Below are positions 33,337 to 42,525 of a DNA stretch of 64,000 nt, piece by piece; position 1 is the first letter of the stretch; each line of letters opens with the position of its first letter. Position numbers and translations under genes: made by a program. A model generated the notes under the pieces. The model was given only the letters and a program-made list of their open reading frames with translations, searched no databases and was not told the DNA's origin. This DNA is from an uncultured Oscillospiraceae bacterium (GTDB lineage Bacteria; Bacillota; Clostridia; Oscillospirales; Acutalibacteraceae): NCBI GenBank assembly GCA_900540865.1, contig UQHH01000004.1, forward strand, positions 1-64,000, read 5' to 3'.

Positions 33337-33555
33337 TTACTTGCTACGCCATGTGATGCGGCCCCTTGTGAGGTCGTACGGGGACATTTCCACCGTGACC
33401 TTGTCGCCGGGCAGGATACGGATAAAATTCATCCGCAGCTTGCCGGAAATGTGGGCCAGTATCGTATGGCCGTTGGGGAGCTCCACCATGAACTGCGCGT
33501 TCGGGAGCGCCTCTGTTACGGTACCCTCTATTTCGATGACGTCCTGTTTGGACAT
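33337..33555 (-). CDS. infA: Translation initiation factor IF-1
   Basis: 72 residues, a single S1-like OB fold: MSKQDVIEIEGTVTEALPNA and GKLRMNFIRILPGDKV, ending YDLTRGRITWRSK. It binds the A site during initiation. Between the KOW gene and rpmJ. Confidence 0.98.
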   Translation of the reverse strand: MSKQDVIEIEGTVTEALPNAQFMVELPNGHTILAHISGKLRMNFIRILPGDKVTVEMSPYDLTRGRITWRSK

Positions 33556-33581
33556 ATGCTTACCTCCTCATATTAAGACGG

Positions 33582-33836
33582 TCAAAGCTCTTCCCCGCCG
33601 AAATTGAACGGGTGGAGCGCTTCTCTGATTTGTCTGTTTGTCTTTAATGAGCTTGCCGGTATTACGGTAGCGGTCGGGGCAAGGTGCATGAGCTTCTTTT
33701 TCTTTGGCGTTTCCAGCTTACGGCGCCTGCCGTCTGAAAGAAACGCGCATGTGCCATCGATTTCGACGACCGCAAAAAAGCCTCCCTTGTCGCGTCCTGC
33801 TGTCGCTCTTACTACGGAACCTTCCACTATCTGCAT
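33582..33836 (-). CDS. KOW-domain RNA-binding protein
   Basis: 84 residues resembling the N-terminal KOW domain of L14e-type proteins (VEGSVVRATAGRDKGGFFAVV). Found in this position between map and infA in many Firmicutes; its function in the ribosome or RNA metabolism is unknown. 12 bp after map. Confidence 0.85.
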   Translation of the reverse strand: MQIVEGSVVRATAGRDKGGFFAVVEIDGTCAFLSDGRRRKLETPKKKKLMHLAPTATVIPASSLKTNRQIREALHPFNFGGEEL

Positions 33837-33848
33837 CTGCTCACCTCA

Positions 33849-34601
33849 TCAGTCGGGCTTGGTCAGGATGACCGGTCCGTCCGGCGTGATTGCCACGGAA
33901 TGCTCGAAATGGGCGGACAGCTTACCGTCGACGGTTACCGTCGTCCATTTATCTCCTAGCACCTTTACACGGTGAGTGCCCGCGTTGATCATGGGTTCAA
34001 TAGCGATTGTCATACCGGGCAACAGGCGCACACCTCTTCCCGGTGTGCCGAAATTCGGTACGCTTGGTTCTTCATGCAACTTCGCACCTACTCCATGGCC
34101 GACAAAATCGCGTACCACCGAGTAACTGCGAGCTTCGGCATACTGCTGGACGGCGTATCCTATATCGCCGACCCTGTTTCCCGCTTTGGCCTGCCTGATT
34201 CCTTCAAACAGGCTTTCTCTCGTGGCGTCCATAATCGCCTGCGCTTCCTCGCTTACCTCCCCACACGGGAACGTCCATGCGTTGTCGCCGTGGAAGCCTT
34301 CAAAGTAAGCGCCGATATCGATGCTGACGATGTCGCCCTTTTTGAGAACGCGTTTTTTGCTTGGTATGCCATGGATGACCTCATTGTTGACAGAGATACA
34401 CGCGCTGCCGGGGAAGCCGCCATAACCGAGGAACGAGGGCTTGGCGCCCTGTTCCTCGATGTATTTTCTAACGATAGAGTCGATTTCGAACGTCGTGACG
34501 CCCGGCTCGACCGCTTCTCCTGCTAAGCGCAGCGCTCTCGAAGAAATCCGCCCCGCGTCCCTCATTTTGGAAAGCTCGCGGGCAGTTTTGATTACAATCA
34601 T
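33849..34601 (-). CDS. map: Type I methionine aminopeptidase
   Basis: 250 residues of M24A type. Metal ligands are visible: Asp in IVSIDIGAYFEGFHGDNAW (two Asp), His in FVGHGVGAKLHEEP, Glu in AIEPMIN and Glu in FEHSVAIT, contrasting with the altered site of the M24-like protein at 7339. Removes the initiator Met. 2 bp after adk. Confidence 0.97.
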   Translation of the reverse strand: MIVIKTARELSKMRDAGRISSRALRLAGEAVEPGVTTFEIDSIVRKYIEEQGAKPSFLGYGGFPGSACISVNNEVIHGIPSKKRVLKKGDIVSIDIGAYFEGFHGDNAWTFPCGEVSEEAQAIMDATRESLFEGIRQAKAGNRVGDIGYAVQQYAEARSYSVVRDFVGHGVGAKLHEEPSVPNFGTPGRGVRLLPGMTIAIEPMINAGTHRVKVLGDKWTTVTVDGKLSAHFEHSVAITPDGPVILTKPD

Positions 34602-34603
34602 AG

Positions 34604-35236
34604 TTACGCCTCGATTTCGGCAAGAATCAAGCGGGTAGTGTCCCCAATTTCTTCCTGTCCTTCCACAATGGCGAGCTTGCCCTGCTTGGCGTAATAGTCC
34701 TTTAGGGGCTCGGTTTCCTTGTGGTAAACGTCTAGGCGCGCATTGACCGTATCGGGATGGTCATCCTTGCGCTGAACAAGGGTACCTGCGCATTTGTCGC
34801 ACACACCGTCTGCCGCAGGGAGCTTATACTCCATGTGGTAGCTGGCGCCGCACTTTTCGCAGACACGGCGTCCGGACATCCGTTTGACGATGCGCTCGTC
34901 GGCAACCTCGATATCGATTACCTTGTCGATGACAACGCCCATTTTGTCCAGAGCCTCGGCCTGGGGGATGGTCCGCGGGAATCCGTCGAGGATAAACCCG
35001 TTTTTGCAGTCGTCCTTCTGGAGGCGGTCCTTGATGATGCCGATAACGACCTCATCGGGAACGAGCTGGCCCGCGTCCATATAAGACTTTGCTTTTAAAC
35101 CCATCTCTGTACCGGTTTTCAGCGCTTCACGGATAATATTACCCGTTGAGATTGTGGGAATGGATAAACGCTCGCAGATAACCTCTGCCTGGGTGCCTTT
35201 GCCGGCACCGGGAGCGCCTAACAGAATAATGTTCAT
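34604..35236 (-). CDS. adk: Adenylate kinase
   Basis: 210 residues; P-loop GAPGAGKGTQ at 7-16, DGFPRT and the LID domain with zinc-ligand pairs CEKC and CDKC, the long Gram-positive form. Converts AMP + ATP to 2 ADP. Between secY and map as in Bacillus. Confidence 0.98.
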   Translation of the reverse strand: MNIILLGAPGAGKGTQAEVICERLSIPTISTGNIIREALKTGTEMGLKAKSYMDAGQLVPDEVVIGIIKDRLQKDDCKNGFILDGFPRTIPQAEALDKMGVVIDKVIDIEVADERIVKRMSGRRVCEKCGASYHMEYKLPAADGVCDKCAGTLVQRKDDHPDTVNARLDVYHKETEPLKDYYAKQGKLAIVEGQEEIGDTTRLILAEIEA

Positions 35237-35257
35237 AATCTTCTCTCCTTAAAAGCC

Positions 35258-36562
35258 TTAATCAAGGAAGCCCTTGTAGTGGCGCATCATCATCTGGGAT
35301 TCCATCTGCTTTACGGTATCGAGCGCAACGCCGACCAGGATGATAACCGATGTGCCGCCCATGGAAAGGCCGTGCATGCCGGTAACACCGCTGTAGATAA
35401 TCGGGAGCAGCGCGATGAAAGCAAGGAACAAAGCGCCGATGAGGGTGACCCTCGAAAGGATTTTAGCGATAAAGTCAGTCGTCGGCTTGCCGGGACGGAT
35501 ACCCGGGATTGTACCGTTGTTCTGACGAAGATTATTGGACATTTCAACCGGATTATACTGGATTGTCGTATAGAAATACGCAAAGAGGATAATCAGGACG
35601 AAGTAAAGGATGGAGTAAAGCACTCCGTTATAAGCAAACAGGTCGAAGAAGCCTTTCCAGAAATCGTTTGGATTCGGGATAAACATCTCGATTGTGCTTG
35701 GGATAGAAAGGATGGAGCTTGCAAAGATGATAGGCAGAACGCCGCCCAGGCCTACCTTGATGGGCAGGTGGCTGCTCTGTCCGCCGTACATCTTCCTGCC
35801 AACAACACGCTTTGCGTACTGTACGGGAATGCGGCGCTCCGAATCGTTCATGAAAACAATAACCCAGATGACAATGAGGAACAGCACGACAAACAGCGGA
35901 ACCAGCGCATAATACTGCATCTGGCCGTTGGAGCCGAGCTCCCAATACTGTCCGAGCTGGGAAATGGTAACGGGCATTCTTGCCACGATACCGCCAAACA
36001 GCAGGATGGAAATACCGTTTCCAATACCATACTGGTTGATTTGCTCGCCGAGCCACATCATCAAAGCCGTACCGGCTGTAAACGCGAGGATGATGACTGC
36101 CGCCGCGAACGCACATTCAAAGCCGCTCTTGTAGGTTACGACGTTCGACGCGAACAGGTAATACCAGTAAGCGCCGCCCTGTAAGAGGCCTAAGCCGACC
36201 GTTACATAACGTGTAATCGTTCCAATCTTTTTGCGGCCCTCTTCGCCTTCTTTGGCAAGGCGCTCAAGCGCCGGGATAGCAACTGTCAAAAGCTGAATGA
36301 TAATGGATGCGTTGATGTACGGGGTAACGCTCATCGCAAACAGCGTTGCGTTTGAGAAAGCGCCGCCCGAAAGGGTGTTGAGATAAGCTAAAATCGAACC
36401 GCTCTGGTCAAGGCCGCCCATGAGCTGCTGAAGCGCGCTCATATCGAGGAACGGAACGGGGATAACCGAACCGACACGGAATACGACGATGACCAAAAGG
36501 GTAAATAAGATTTTCTTTCTTAAGTCGGGGATTCTCCAGGCATTTTGAATGGTTTTAAACAA
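35258..36562 (-). CDS. secY: Preprotein translocase subunit SecY
   Basis: 434 residues, 10 predicted membrane helices, beginning MFKTIQNAWRIPDLRKKI. The plug/loop motif GGAFSNATLFAMSVTPYINA and cytoplasmic GIRPGKPT loop are standard. Channel of the Sec secretion system. Starts immediately after rplO. Confidence 0.98.
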   Translation of the reverse strand: MFKTIQNAWRIPDLRKKILFTLLVIVVFRVGSVIPVPFLDMSALQQLMGGLDQSGSILAYLNTLSGGAFSNATLFAMSVTPYINASIIIQLLTVAIPALERLAKEGEEGRKKIGTITRYVTVGLGLLQGGAYWYYLFASNVVTYKSGFECAFAAAVIILAFTAGTALMMWLGEQINQYGIGNGISILLFGGIVARMPVTISQLGQYWELGSNGQMQYYALVPLFVVLFLIVIWVIVFMNDSERRIPVQYAKRVVGRKMYGGQSSHLPIKVGLGGVLPIIFASSILSIPSTIEMFIPNPNDFWKGFFDLFAYNGVLYSILYFVLIILFAYFYTTIQYNPVEMSNNLRQNNGTIPGIRPGKPTTDFIAKILSRVTLIGALFLAFIALLPIIYSGVTGMHGLSMGGTSVIILVGVALDTVKQMESQMMMRHYKGFLD

Positions 36563-37003
36563 TTAGACCACCTCAGCCTTTCCGCCAGCCGACTCAATCT
36601 TCTCCTTTGCAGAAGCAGAAAAAGCGGTAACTTTAACGTCCAGCTTCTTTGTGAGATTTCCATTTCCGAGAATCTTAATCCCATCGAAACCGTTTTTCAC
36701 GAGACCCATCTTGATGAGCGCCTGCTCGTCGACGACGGAGCCGTTTTCAAATTTCTCGAGGCTGCCAACATTAATCGCTACGATTTCCTTTGCGAAAATA
36801 TTGTTGAATCCCCTTTTCGGGACGCGCCTCTGCAGGGGCATCTGTCCGCCTTCAAAACCGGCGCGGATGCCTTTGCCGGACCTTGCCTTCTGGCCCTTAT
36901 GGCCTTTGCCTGCGGTCTTTCCCTGTCCTGAACCATGACCTCTGCCGATCCTCTTGGCGTCCTTTTTGGAGCCCTCGACCGGTGAAAGTTCGTGCAACTT
37001 CAT
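36563..37003 (-). CDS. rplO: 50S ribosomal protein L15 (uL15)
   Basis: 146 residues starting MKLHELSPVEGSKKDAKRIG, with the Gly-rich basic GRGHGSGQGKTAGKGHKGQ extension reaching into the ribosome core. Abuts secY and follows rpmD by 18 bp. Confidence 0.98.
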   Translation of the reverse strand: MKLHELSPVEGSKKDAKRIGRGHGSGQGKTAGKGHKGQKARSGKGIRAGFEGGQMPLQRRVPKRGFNNIFAKEIVAINVGSLEKFENGSVVDEQALIKMGLVKNGFDGIKILGNGNLTKKLDVKVTAFSASAKEKIESAGGKAEVV

Positions 37004-37021
37004 TTCTTCGCACCTCCTTGC

Positions 37022-37201
37022 TTACGCTTGACTTACCTCGATGAGGTGGATTATTTTTGCTACCTTGCCCTGGGTCTGGGGATTATCGGGCTGTGTGGTC
37101 ACATCGCCGATTTTCCTGAGGCCTAAGGACTGGGCGGTTGCAATCTGGTCTTTTTTAGAGCCGATGAGGCTCTTTTTCAATGTGATTTTCACCTGTGCCA
37201 T
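37022..37201 (-). CDS. rpmD: 50S ribosomal protein L30 (uL30)
   Basis: 59 residues: MAQVKITLKKSLIGSKKDQI, then LGLRKIGD and the VAKIIHLIEV end, a short bacterial uL30. Between rpsE and rplO, 15 and 18 bp away. Confidence 0.97.
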   Translation of the reverse strand: MAQVKITLKKSLIGSKKDQIATAQSLGLRKIGDVTTQPDNPQTQGKVAKIIHLIEVSQA

Positions 37202-37216
37202 TTTGCTTCCTCCCTA

Positions 37217-37714
37217 TTAAAGTATTTCTTTGACCGACTTACCGCGGATAGCGGCAACCTGGTCGGCCGAGCGCAGCGCGCCGAGGCCCTGAAGGGTCGC
37301 GCGGACTACGTTGCATGGATTGTTGGAACGCAGGGCCTTCGTCCTGATGTCCTTGATGCCCGCGGCTTCAACGACCGCGCGGACGGGGCCGCCGGCGATA
37401 ACGCCGGTACCGGGAGCGGCAGGCTTTAAGAGAACCCTGCCTGCGCCGAATTCACCGATAATCTCGTGCGGGATTGTGGTGCCTCTGAGAGAAACCTTCA
37501 TCAGGTTTTTCTTGGCGTCCTCAATGCCCTTGCGGATTGCGTCGGGAACTTCGCCCGCTTTACCGATGCCGAAGCCTACCGTGCCTTCGCCGTCGCCGAC
37601 GACTACGAGCGCAGCAAACTTGAAGATACGGCCGCCCTTAACAGTTTTGGAAACGCGGTTGATGGCAACCACGCGCTCTTTCAAATCCAGTGTGGAACCG
37701 TCAATAATAGCCAA
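37217..37714 (-). CDS. rpsE: 30S ribosomal protein S5 (uS5)
   Basis: 165 residues with the S5 dsRNA-binding fold (KERVVAINRVSKTVKGGR, FAALVVVGDGEGTVGFG) and C-terminal LRSNNPCNVVRAT. Contributes to decoding accuracy at the mRNA entry. Confidence 0.98.
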   Translation of the reverse strand: MAIIDGSTLDLKERVVAINRVSKTVKGGRIFKFAALVVVGDGEGTVGFGIGKAGEVPDAIRKGIEDAKKNLMKVSLRGTTIPHEIIGEFGAGRVLLKPAAPGTGVIAGGPVRAVVEAAGIKDIRTKALRSNNPCNVVRATLQGLGALRSADQVAAIRGKSVKEIL

Positions 37715-37731
37715 AGTTATTCCTCCCCTTC

Positions 37732-38091
37732 TTAGAACTTGAGGCCGCCCTCGCGGGCGCCTTCGGCCAATTCCTTGACACGGCCGTGATAGATATAACC
37801 GCCGCGGTCGAATACGACCTCGGTAATTCCTTTGTCTGCTGCTTTCCTTGCAATCAGAAGGCCAACCTTCTTGGCTGCCTCTTTGTTTCCGCCATAACCA
37901 GCAATCTCTTTGTCCAGCGTTGAAGCCGCCGCAAGGGTTACACCCTGTACGTCGTCTATCAACTGAGCGTAGATATGATTGGTGGAGCGGAAAACATTCA
38001 GGCGAGGCCGCTGTGCTGTGCCGCTGACCTTACCGCGCACTCTGCGGTGGCGGTGTAAACGTGCTGCGTTTGTATCGGCTTTGTTCACCAT
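37732..38091 (-). CDS. rplR: 50S ribosomal protein L18 (uL18)
   Basis: 119 residues with HRRVRGKVSGTAQRPRLNVF and the end FDRGGYIYHGRVKELAEGAR, the 5S-rRNA-binding uL18. Between rplF (19 bp) and rpsE (17 bp). Confidence 0.98.
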   Translation of the reverse strand: MVNKADTNAARLHRHRRVRGKVSGTAQRPRLNVFRSTNHIYAQLIDDVQGVTLAAASTLDKEIAGYGGNKEAAKKVGLLIARKAADKGITEVVFDRGGYIYHGRVKELAEGAREGGLKF

Positions 38092-38110
38092 TTGTCATTC
38101 ACTCCTTTAA

Positions 38111-38659
38111 TTATTTCTTACCGCCCTTGCCGGCTTTGCCTTCCTTGCGGCGGATCACTTCGTCAACGTACTTGATGCCCTTGCCCTTATAAGGCTCCGG
38201 CGGACGTTTTTCCCTGACCTCAGCGGCAAACTGGCCAACCTTCTGCTTGTCACAGCCGCGGATGATGATTTTGTTCGGGTTCGGCACCTCAATGGTAACG
38301 TCGGCCGTATCCTCCATAATGACCTGGTGGGAGTAGCCTAGGTTCATGACGAGCTGCTTGCCCTGCTTCTGCACACGGTAGCCGACGCCGTTTACGTCGA
38401 GCTCCTTTGCATAGCCGTTTGTTACGCCCTCCACCATGTTGGCGATGAGGGAGCGTGTGAGGCCGTGAAGCGATTTGTTCATTTTGTCGTCGTTCGGGCG
38501 CGTTACTTCCACAACGCCGCCCTCGATGGTAACCGCCATGTTCGGGTGAATCTTCTGGGTAAGCGTACCCTTCGGTCCCTTTACGGTTACAACGCCATTA
38601 TCGAGCTTTACGTCGACGCCGGCGGGAATATTTATGGGTTTTCTTCCAATTCGAGACAT
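38111..38659 (-). CDS. rplF: 50S ribosomal protein L6 (uL6)
   Basis: 182 residues, two repeated alpha/beta domains; MSRIGRKPINIPAGVDVKLD and EVREKRPPEPYKGKGIKY are diagnostic. Located at the base of the stalk next to the GTPase centre. Confidence 0.98.
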   Translation of the reverse strand: MSRIGRKPINIPAGVDVKLDNGVVTVKGPKGTLTQKIHPNMAVTIEGGVVEVTRPNDDKMNKSLHGLTRSLIANMVEGVTNGYAKELDVNGVGYRVQKQGKQLVMNLGYSHQVIMEDTADVTIEVPNPNKIIIRGCDKQKVGQFAAEVREKRPPEPYKGKGIKYVDEVIRRKEGKAGKGGKK

Positions 38660-38671
38660 GTTCGCACCTCC

Positions 38672-39070
38672 TTACCAAATAAATGCAAGGACTTCGCCGC
38701 CTACATTCTCCTTACGCGCCTGACGGTCCGTCATAACGCCCTTGGATGTTGAAATGACCGCGATGCCGAGGCCCTTCATGACCTTAGGCATATCCTCGAC
38801 ATTGCTGTAAATACGCAGGCCGGGCTTTGAAACCCTGCGCAGGCCCGTGATAACGGAGGTTTTGCCCTCTCCGTACTTCAGCGTAACCTTGATGACGCCC
38901 TGCTTGCCGTCCTCGATAACTGTAAATCCTTTGATATAACCCTCGTCCGCAAGAATCTGGCAAATGGCCTTTTTCATGTTGGAAGCGGGGATTTCAACAG
39001 TGTCGTGCTTTGCCGAACTCGCGTTGCGAATCCTTGTAAGCAAATCTGCTATTGAATCAGTAATCTGCAT
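38672..39070 (-). CDS. rpsH: 30S ribosomal protein S8 (uS8)
   Basis: 132 residues: MQITDSIADLLTRIRNAS and the C-terminal STSKGVMTDRQARKENVGGE. Central-domain assembly protein; 12 bp before rplF. Confidence 0.98.
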   Translation of the reverse strand: MQITDSIADLLTRIRNASSAKHDTVEIPASNMKKAICQILADEGYIKGFTVIEDGKQGVIKVTLKYGEGKTSVITGLRRVSKPGLRIYSNVEDMPKVMKGLGIAVISTSKGVMTDRQARKENVGGEVLAFIW

Positions 39071-39088
39071 ACCGTTAACCTCCTTTGC

Positions 39089-39274
39089 TTACCAGCTTGC
39101 TTTTTTTACGCCGGGGATCTCGCCTTTGTAAGCAAGCTCCCTGAAGCATATACGGCAAATTCCGAACTTACGAAGATAGGCGTGTGGCCTGCCGCAGATT
39201 TTGCATCTGCTGTATTCCCTTGAGGAATACTTCGGAGTTCTCTTTTGTTTAATCTTCATTGAAGTTTTAGCCAC
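39089..39274 (-). CDS. rpsZ: 30S ribosomal protein S14, zinc type (uS14)
   Basis: 61 residues, the short zinc-binding form with Cys24, Cys27, Cys40 and Cys43 (CKIC ... CRIC). Absence of a long C-minus paralogue here is normal. Between rplE and rpsH. Confidence 0.97.
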   Translation of the reverse strand: MAKTSMKIKQKRTPKYSSREYSRCKICGRPHAYLRKFGICRICFRELAYKGEIPGVKKASW

Positions 39275-39286
39275 AATATTCCCTCC

Positions 39287-39826
39287 TTATTTCGCAAACG
39301 GAGCGCCCATGAGCGTTAATAGCTCGCGTGCTTCTTCGTCGGTGTTCGCCGTGGTTACAAAGCAAATGTCCATACCGCGGACCTTATCAATCTTGTCGTA
39401 GTCAATTTCAGGGAAAATAAGCTGCTCTTTCAAGCCCATGTTGTAGTTGCCTCTGCCGTCGAAAGAGTTGGGGTTAATTCCTCTGAAGTCACGAACCCTC
39501 GGAAGCGCGACGTTGAAGAGCCTGTCTAAGAACTCATACATTCTTTCGCCTCTGAGCGTGACCTTTGCGCCGATGTTCATTCCTTCACGAAGCTTAAAGT
39601 TCGCGACGGATTTCCTGGCCTTGCAGACCATCGGCTTCTGTCCGGTAATCGCGCTTAAATCCGTAAGGATTGCGTCGATAACCTTGGAGTTGTCTCTTGC
39701 CTCGCCGGCGCCGACATTGATGACGATTTTCTCGAGCTTCGGAATCTGCATGACGCTCTTGTAAGAGAATTTCTTCATCAGTACTGGCGCGACGTCGTTC
39801 CTGTAATATTCCTTAAGCCTAGCCAT
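39287..39826 (-). CDS. rplE: 50S ribosomal protein L5 (uL5)
   Basis: 179 residues with RGERMYEFLDRLFNVALPRV and GINPNSFDGRGNYN; binds 5S rRNA and contacts the P-site tRNA. 12 bp from both neighbours. Confidence 0.98.
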   Translation of the reverse strand: MARLKEYYRNDVAPVLMKKFSYKSVMQIPKLEKIVINVGAGEARDNSKVIDAILTDLSAITGQKPMVCKARKSVANFKLREGMNIGAKVTLRGERMYEFLDRLFNVALPRVRDFRGINPNSFDGRGNYNMGLKEQLIFPEIDYDKIDKVRGMDICFVTTANTDEEARELLTLMGAPFAK

Positions 39827-39838
39827 TTCTTATCCTCC

Positions 39839-40159
39839 TTAAAGCGACTCGCCGCATTTTCTGCAAATGCGTCCTTTTGTGCCATCTTCATAAAGCTTAT
39901 GGCCTACACGGGTCGGCTTGCCGCAGCGGGGACAAACGATCTGGACTTTGGAGGCATACATAGCGCCCTCGGCCTTGATGATGCCGCCGGGCTCGCCCAT
40001 TTTGCGGGGCTTAACGTGCTTTTTGACCATGTTCACACGTTCTACGATGACCTTGCCCTCTTTGGGGCTGACGGCCATAACCTTACCTTTTTTGCCTTTG
40101 CTCTTACCGCTGATTACGATGACGGTGTCACCCGTTTTTACATGAACCTTTTTATCCAT
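39839..40159 (-). CDS. rplX: 50S ribosomal protein L24 (uL24)
   Basis: 106 residues: an N-terminal KOW motif (TGDTVIVISGKSKGKKGKV) plus a C-terminal zinc ribbon CPRCGKPTRVG ... CRKCG seen in part of the family. Early assembly protein. Confidence 0.97.
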   Translation of the reverse strand: MDKKVHVKTGDTVIVISGKSKGKKGKVMAVSPKEGKVIVERVNMVKKHVKPRKMGEPGGIIKAEGAMYASKVQIVCPRCGKPTRVGHKLYEDGTKGRICRKCGESL

Positions 40160-40176
40160 TTAGTGAGCACCTCCGA

Positions 40177-40545
40177 TTAAAGTACTTCGGGGGCAAGGGA
40201 AAGAATCTTCATGTAGTCCTTGTCACGAAGCTCCCTGGCCACCGGTCCGAAGATACGCGTGCCCTTCGGGTTCTTGTCTTCTTTGATAATGACGGCCGCG
40301 TTCTCATCGAAGCGGATATAAGTGCCGTCGTCTCTGCGCACGCCCTTTGCGGAGCGTACGATAACTGCTTTTACTACGTCGCCTTTCTTAACAACGCCGC
40401 CGGGTGCTGCTTTTTTGACCGAAGCAACCACGACGTCGCCAATGTTGGCGTACCTCCTTCTGGTACCACCGAGAACACGGATGCACATTAACTCCTTTGC
40501 GCCGGTGTTATCGGCAACCTTGAGGTAGGTCTGCTGCTGTATCAC
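40177..40545 (-). CDS. rplN: 50S ribosomal protein L14 (uL14)
   Basis: 122 residues: MIQQQTYLKVADNTGAKELM and GTRIFGPVARELRDK, the standard uL14 beta-barrel. 36 bp after rpsQ. Confidence 0.98.
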   Translation of the reverse strand: MIQQQTYLKVADNTGAKELMCIRVLGGTRRRYANIGDVVVASVKKAAPGGVVKKGDVVKAVIVRSAKGVRRDDGTYIRFDENAAVIIKEDKNPKGTRIFGPVARELRDKDYMKILSLAPEVL

Positions 40546-40581
40546 AGTGCGTTCCTCCTTTTCTCAAAGCCGCTAAATAAC

Positions 40582-40839
40582 TTATTTAGCTTTTTCAATA
40601 ATCTCGACGAGTCTCCATCTCTTATCCTTGGAAAGAGGACGGGTCTCCATAATGCGTACTCTGTCGCCGGCTTTGCACTCGTTGTTCTCGTCGTGCACCT
40701 TGAGCTTGATGGTACGTTTGATGATTTTGTTGTAAAGCTTATGCTTTACGCGGTTTTCAATTGCAACCACGATGGTTTTGTCCATTTTGTCGCTGACAAC
40801 CTTACCGACTTCGGTCTTTCTCATGTTTCTGTCGCTCAC
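40582..40839 (-). CDS. rpsQ: 30S ribosomal protein S17 (uS17)
   Basis: 85 residues with KTEVGKVVSDKMDKTIVV and GDRVRIMETRPLSKDKRWR, the OB-fold uS17 that binds the 5' domain of 16S rRNA. Confidence 0.98.
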   Translation of the reverse strand: MSDRNMRKTEVGKVVSDKMDKTIVVAIENRVKHKLYNKIIKRTIKLKVHDENNECKAGDRVRIMETRPLSKDKRWRLVEIIEKAK

Positions 40840-40854
40840 GGTCTCACTCCTCCC

Positions 40855-41064
40855 TTATGCCTTCGCGCTGTTTTCCAGCTCACGCTGACGAAGTATTGTG
40901 TTAATTCTTGCAATATCCTTTTTCACAGCACTGATGCGCATCGGGTTATCGAGCTGGTTAACGGCAAGCTGAAAACGCAGTTGAAATAATTCTTCTTTGA
41001 GGTCCTTCAGCTTCGCCTGAAGCTCTTCGACCGTTAATTCTCTAAGCTCGGAAGCCTTCATCAC
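40855..41064 (-). CDS. rpmC: 50S ribosomal protein L29 (uL29)
   Basis: 69 residues, a helical hairpin: ELRELTVEELQAKLKDLKEE and KKDIARINTILRQRE. It lies at the exit tunnel. Overlaps the rplP stop by 4 bp (ATGA), so translation is coupled. Confidence 0.97.
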   Translation of the reverse strand: MMKASELRELTVEELQAKLKDLKEELFQLRFQLAVNQLDNPMRISAVKKDIARINTILRQRELENSAKA

Positions 41065-41486
41065 TGCTCAACCCCCGTTTCCTCTTTTTTGACAAACTTG
41101 CATTTGATCGGCAGCTTATTCGCCGCCAGTCGCAGCGCTTCTCTTGCGGTTTCTTCCGGAACGCCGCCAAGCTCGAACATCACTCTGCCGGGCTTTACGA
41201 CAGCGACCCAGTACTCGGGAGAGCCTTTACCGGAACCCATTCGGGTTTCAGCCGGCTTCTCGGTTACGGGCTTATCCGGGAAAATTTTAATCCAAACCTT
41301 ACCGAATCTTTTGCAGTAACGCGTCATAGCGACACGGGCAGATTCGATTTGGTTCGATGTGATCCAGGAGGGCTCGAGCGCCTGGAGGCCGAAATCACCG
41401 TAGGTGACCTTATTGCCTCTCATAGCCTTGCCCTTCATGCGTCCTCTGTGGACCCTTCTGTATTTTACACGCTTAGGCAACAGCAT
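41061..41486 (-). CDS. rplP: 50S ribosomal protein L16 (uL16)
   Basis: 141 residues starting MLLPKRVKYRRVHRGRMKG; EPSWITSNQIESARVAMTR and MGSGKGSPEYWVAVVKPGR are diagnostic. Near the A-site tRNA. Overlaps rpsC by 1 bp and rpmC by 4 bp. Confidence 0.98.
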   Translation of the reverse strand: MLLPKRVKYRRVHRGRMKGKAMRGNKVTYGDFGLQALEPSWITSNQIESARVAMTRYCKRFGKVWIKIFPDKPVTEKPAETRMGSGKGSPEYWVAVVKPGRVMFELGGVPEETAREALRLAANKLPIKCKFVKKEETGVEQ

Positions 41487-42151
41487 TATTTACTGCCTCC
41501 TTCCCTACGGGGTTTCCGGTTGTCCTGAAGAACCTCGCCTTTGTACAGCCAAACCTTCACGCCGATTCTGCCGTAGGTGGTGGCCGCCTCTGCAAAGCCG
41601 TAGTCGATGTCGGCTCTCAAGGTCTGCAGGGGAATCGTTCCTTCATGATACATTTCCGAACGTGCGATTTCCGCGCCGCCGAGTCGTCCGGAGCACTGGG
41701 TCTTGATACCCTTTGCGCCGAATTTCATAGCACGGCCGATTGACTGCTTCATCGCGCGGCGGAAAGAAATTCTCTTCTCAAGCTGCTGGGCGATGCTCTC
41801 TGCTACGAGCTGCGCGTTCAAATCGGGAGATTTTACCTCGACGATATTGATTGCAACCGGCTTTTTGAGCATTGCTTCGCACTGAACGCGGAGCTTCTCA
41901 ATTTCGCTGCCGCCCTTGCCGATAACCATACCGGGCTTGGCGCAGTGAATGTGAATCCTCACCTTGGAGGCGTCGCGTTCGATTTCAATCTTGGGAACGC
42001 CCGCAGCGTAGAGCTGCTTTTTCAGCGTTTTGCGCAGGTTGTAGTCCTCAACGAGCGTGTCGCCGAAGTCCTTGCTCTTTGCAAACCAACGGGAATCCCA
42101 GTCTTTGATGACACCAACACGTAAACCGTGCGGATTAACTTTCTGGCCCAT
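41486..42151 (-). CDS. rpsC: 30S ribosomal protein S3 (uS3)
   Basis: 221 residues: MGQKVNPHGLRVGVIKDWDS, KH domain with GMVIGKGGSEIEKLR, and C-terminal RSEMYHEGTIPLQTLRADI. Forms the mRNA entry with uS4 and uS5. Confidence 0.98.
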   Translation of the reverse strand: MGQKVNPHGLRVGVIKDWDSRWFAKSKDFGDTLVEDYNLRKTLKKQLYAAGVPKIEIERDASKVRIHIHCAKPGMVIGKGGSEIEKLRVQCEAMLKKPVAINIVEVKSPDLNAQLVAESIAQQLEKRISFRRAMKQSIGRAMKFGAKGIKTQCSGRLGGAEIARSEMYHEGTIPLQTLRADIDYGFAEAATTYGRIGVKVWLYKGEVLQDNRKPRREGGSK

Positions 42152-42169
42152 TTACTGTACCTCCTCCTG

Positions 42170-42505
42170 TTATTCTGTTTCCTTGAGCACAAGGGTGATG
42201 TGGGACGTTTTCTTATCGATTCTGAATGCGCGGCCCTGTGCTCTGGGACGAATACGCTTGAGGGTAGGACCCTGGCATACGAAGCATTCCGCCACGTAAA
42301 GTTTAGAAACATCCATATTATGGTTAGTCTCAGCATTTGCCATTGCTGACTTGAGCAGCTTCTGGAGCGGCTCGCAAGCGGCCTTGGGAGTATGCTTGAG
42401 GATAGCCATGGCGAGGTCGCACGGCTTGTTCCTGATGAGGTCAAGCACAATGGAGACCTTGCGCGGTGAAATACGGACGTAATTTGATTTAGCCCTTGCT
42501 TCCAT
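42170..42505 (-). CDS. rplV: 50S ribosomal protein L22 (uL22)
   Basis: 111 residues: VRISPRKVSIVLDLIRNK, KLLKSAMANAETNHNMD and the tunnel hairpin GPTLKRIRPRAQGRAFRI, whose tip lines the exit tunnel. Confidence 0.98.
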   Translation of the reverse strand: MEARAKSNYVRISPRKVSIVLDLIRNKPCDLAMAILKHTPKAACEPLQKLLKSAMANAETNHNMDVSKLYVAECFVCQGPTLKRIRPRAQGRAFRIDKKTSHITLVLKETE

Positions 42506-42525
42506 TTACTATACTCTCCTTCCGC